Source: Burkholderiales bacterium
GTDB taxonomy: Bacteria; Pseudomonadota; Gammaproteobacteria; Burkholderiales; SG8-41
NCBI GenBank assembly: GCA_030833315.1
Contig: JAURHM010000037.1
Span: 1-33,833 of the forward strand
Direction: 5' to 3'
Length of the DNA stretch: 33,833 bases
Positions 33,082 through 33,833 of this stretch are shown one piece after another (within the stretch, counting starts at the first letter, position 1; every line of letters starts with the position of its first letter). A program made the translations under genes and the position numbers. The notes beneath the pieces are model-generated. The model ran no database searches. It was not told the DNA's origin and was given only the letters and a program-made list of their open reading frames with translations.

Positions 33082-33833
33082 ATGTCTGTTGTCCGCATTG
33101 CCATGCTCGGCGCGACCGCAGTCTGCATCACCGGTTTGCTGGTGATGCCGGACGGTGTTCATGCCCAGGGCAAGGCTGTCAAACCGCGCAGCACGGTGGT
33201 GAAGCCGCCGAGTGCGCCGATGCAAAAGGAAATCACCGAGCAGACGCGGATTTATCAAAGCCGCGGCGAACAGGTGCCCGCGGATTACGTCACCGACCGC
33301 TCGCTGCTGTCGTATGCGATCACGTTGCTGCCCGATTTCGATCATTCGCTGGCAAAGCTCGGGCCTGCCGACCGCTGGCTGGACATCGGTGCCGGGCAGG
33401 GCCGCGCGATACTCGATTATTACGGCGAACGTTTCGACGCCATGCATGCCGAGGGGCGCGAACAGCGCGGCAGCAAGGCGCGGGCCGTGGCGCTGTCGAT
33501 CGAAGACCGCCGCACCGCCGACTGGCGGCAGACCGCAGCAATCCTCGAACCCGGAAAAATCGAATACCGCTTCGGCCGCCGCCTGCGGGAATACGCCCCT
33601 GATGAACTCGGTCGCTTCAAACTGGCGACTGATGTTTACGGCGGCTTCTCCTATACTTCGCATCTCTCGCTGTTCATGGAGCAGGTGCTGGGCATGCTGG
33701 AGGTGAACGGCAGCTTTTATACGGTGCTGATCGATGTGCACCCCGAGAACTGGCCGGCGCGTCCTGCCGCAGCGCGCGCTCCGTTCCAGACCGAAATCAT
33801 CAACGCCACCGGCGCCGAGCTCAAAGTCTGCGC
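33082..33833 (+). CDS. Exported methyltransferase-like protein (partial, 3' end outside window)
   Basis: The open frame runs from the ATG at 33082 to the window edge (250 codons). The N-terminus is a Sec signal peptide with cleavage near VHAQG, then a Lys/Pro-rich linker and the SAM-binding glycine motif RWLDIGAGQGRAILDYYG. A probable second strand FKLATDVYGG and a later YTVLIDV strand fit a Rossmann methyltransferase. Periplasmic location for such a domain is unusual, as SAM is cytosolic. The fold call rests mainly on the glycine motif. Its ribosome binding site is in the hairpin at 33049-33076. Confidence 0.75.
   Translation, partial: MSVVRIAMLGATAVCITGLLVMPDGVHAQGKAVKPRSTVVKPPSAPMQKEITEQTRIYQSRGEQVPADYVTDRSLLSYAITLLPDFDHSLAKLGPADRWLDIGAGQGRAILDYYGERFDAMHAEGREQRGSKARAVALSIEDRRTADWRQTAAILEPGKIEYRFGRRLREYAPDELGRFKLATDVYGGFSYTSHLSLFMEQVLGMLEVNGSFYTVLIDVHPENWPARPAAARAPFQTEIINATGAELKVC

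Noticed and set aside
32902-33741. Minus-strand frame opposite the methyltransferase-like gene
   Set aside because: The plus-strand gene has an SD, a signal peptide and a SAM motif; the minus frame has none of these.
1-33833. CRISPR array, insertion sequence or tRNA
   Set aside because: No regularly spaced repeats, transposase motifs, or tRNA-like cloverleaf sequences were seen by eye; a dedicated tRNA scan was not possible.

Overview
The window (about 60% GC, dense genes, high-GC codon use) looks like a chromosomal segment of a betaproteobacterium, most likely in the order Burkholderiales. The main reasons are four orphan Bug/TctC-type periplasmic binding proteins encoded without TctA/TctB membrane partners, and a sox cluster in the order soxR-C-D-Y-Z-A-X-B. 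The species cannot be named from the sequence alone. I saw no tRNA, rRNA, insertion sequence, CRISPR array or prophage.

Layout. At 1-2063, on the minus strand, an exported amidohydrolase and a DoxX-type membrane protein (cut by the window edge) form a pair. At 2481-7168, on the plus strand, a run holds a bicupin protein, a Bug receptor, a MazG-like pyrophosphohydrolase, a DUF1993 protein and an M32 carboxypeptidase. At 7186-8121, minus strand, lie a DUF2721 membrane protein and a small TfoX_N-like protein. At 8305-10888, plus strand, are an MmgE/PrpD-family enzyme, a Bug receptor and a small cysteine-containing protein. At 10885-13261, minus strand, are an EptA-type phosphoethanolamine transferase and an overlapping PAP2 phosphatase, a likely lipid A modification pair. 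At 13640-16827, plus strand, come a membrane protein with an apparent frameshift, a Bug receptor with an internal deletion, a terminator, a small lipoprotein and an exported aromatic-rich protein. A decayed ClpP-like/crotonase-fold gene follows at 16928-17627. At 17624-18765, minus strand, are a SemiSWEET transporter and a TonB-like Pro-rich protein. An ACMSD-like amidohydrolase (18912-19910, plus) converges on a large esterase lipoprotein (19970-22066, minus) across a terminator. A beta-lactamase-fold hydrolase (22190-23179, minus) is divergent from the sox cluster.

The centrepiece is the sox cluster, 23457-31638. An ArsR-type regulator sits behind a good sigma70-like promoter whose spacer contains an inverted repeat. 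It is followed by soxC, soxD, soxY, soxZ, soxA, soxX, soxB, a SoxH-like beta-lactamase-fold protein and a DsrE-family lipoprotein, and closed by a strong terminator. SoxAX would load thiosulfate sulfur onto the SoxYZ carrier, SoxB would release sulfate and SoxCD would oxidise the sulfane sulfur. The set therefore predicts periplasmic thiosulfate oxidation to sulfate without obligate sulfur globules. The last four genes overlap by 4 nt each.

The right end holds a fourth Bug receptor (minus) and a partial exported methyltransferase-like gene whose Shine-Dalgarno sequence lies inside a perfect 9-bp hairpin.
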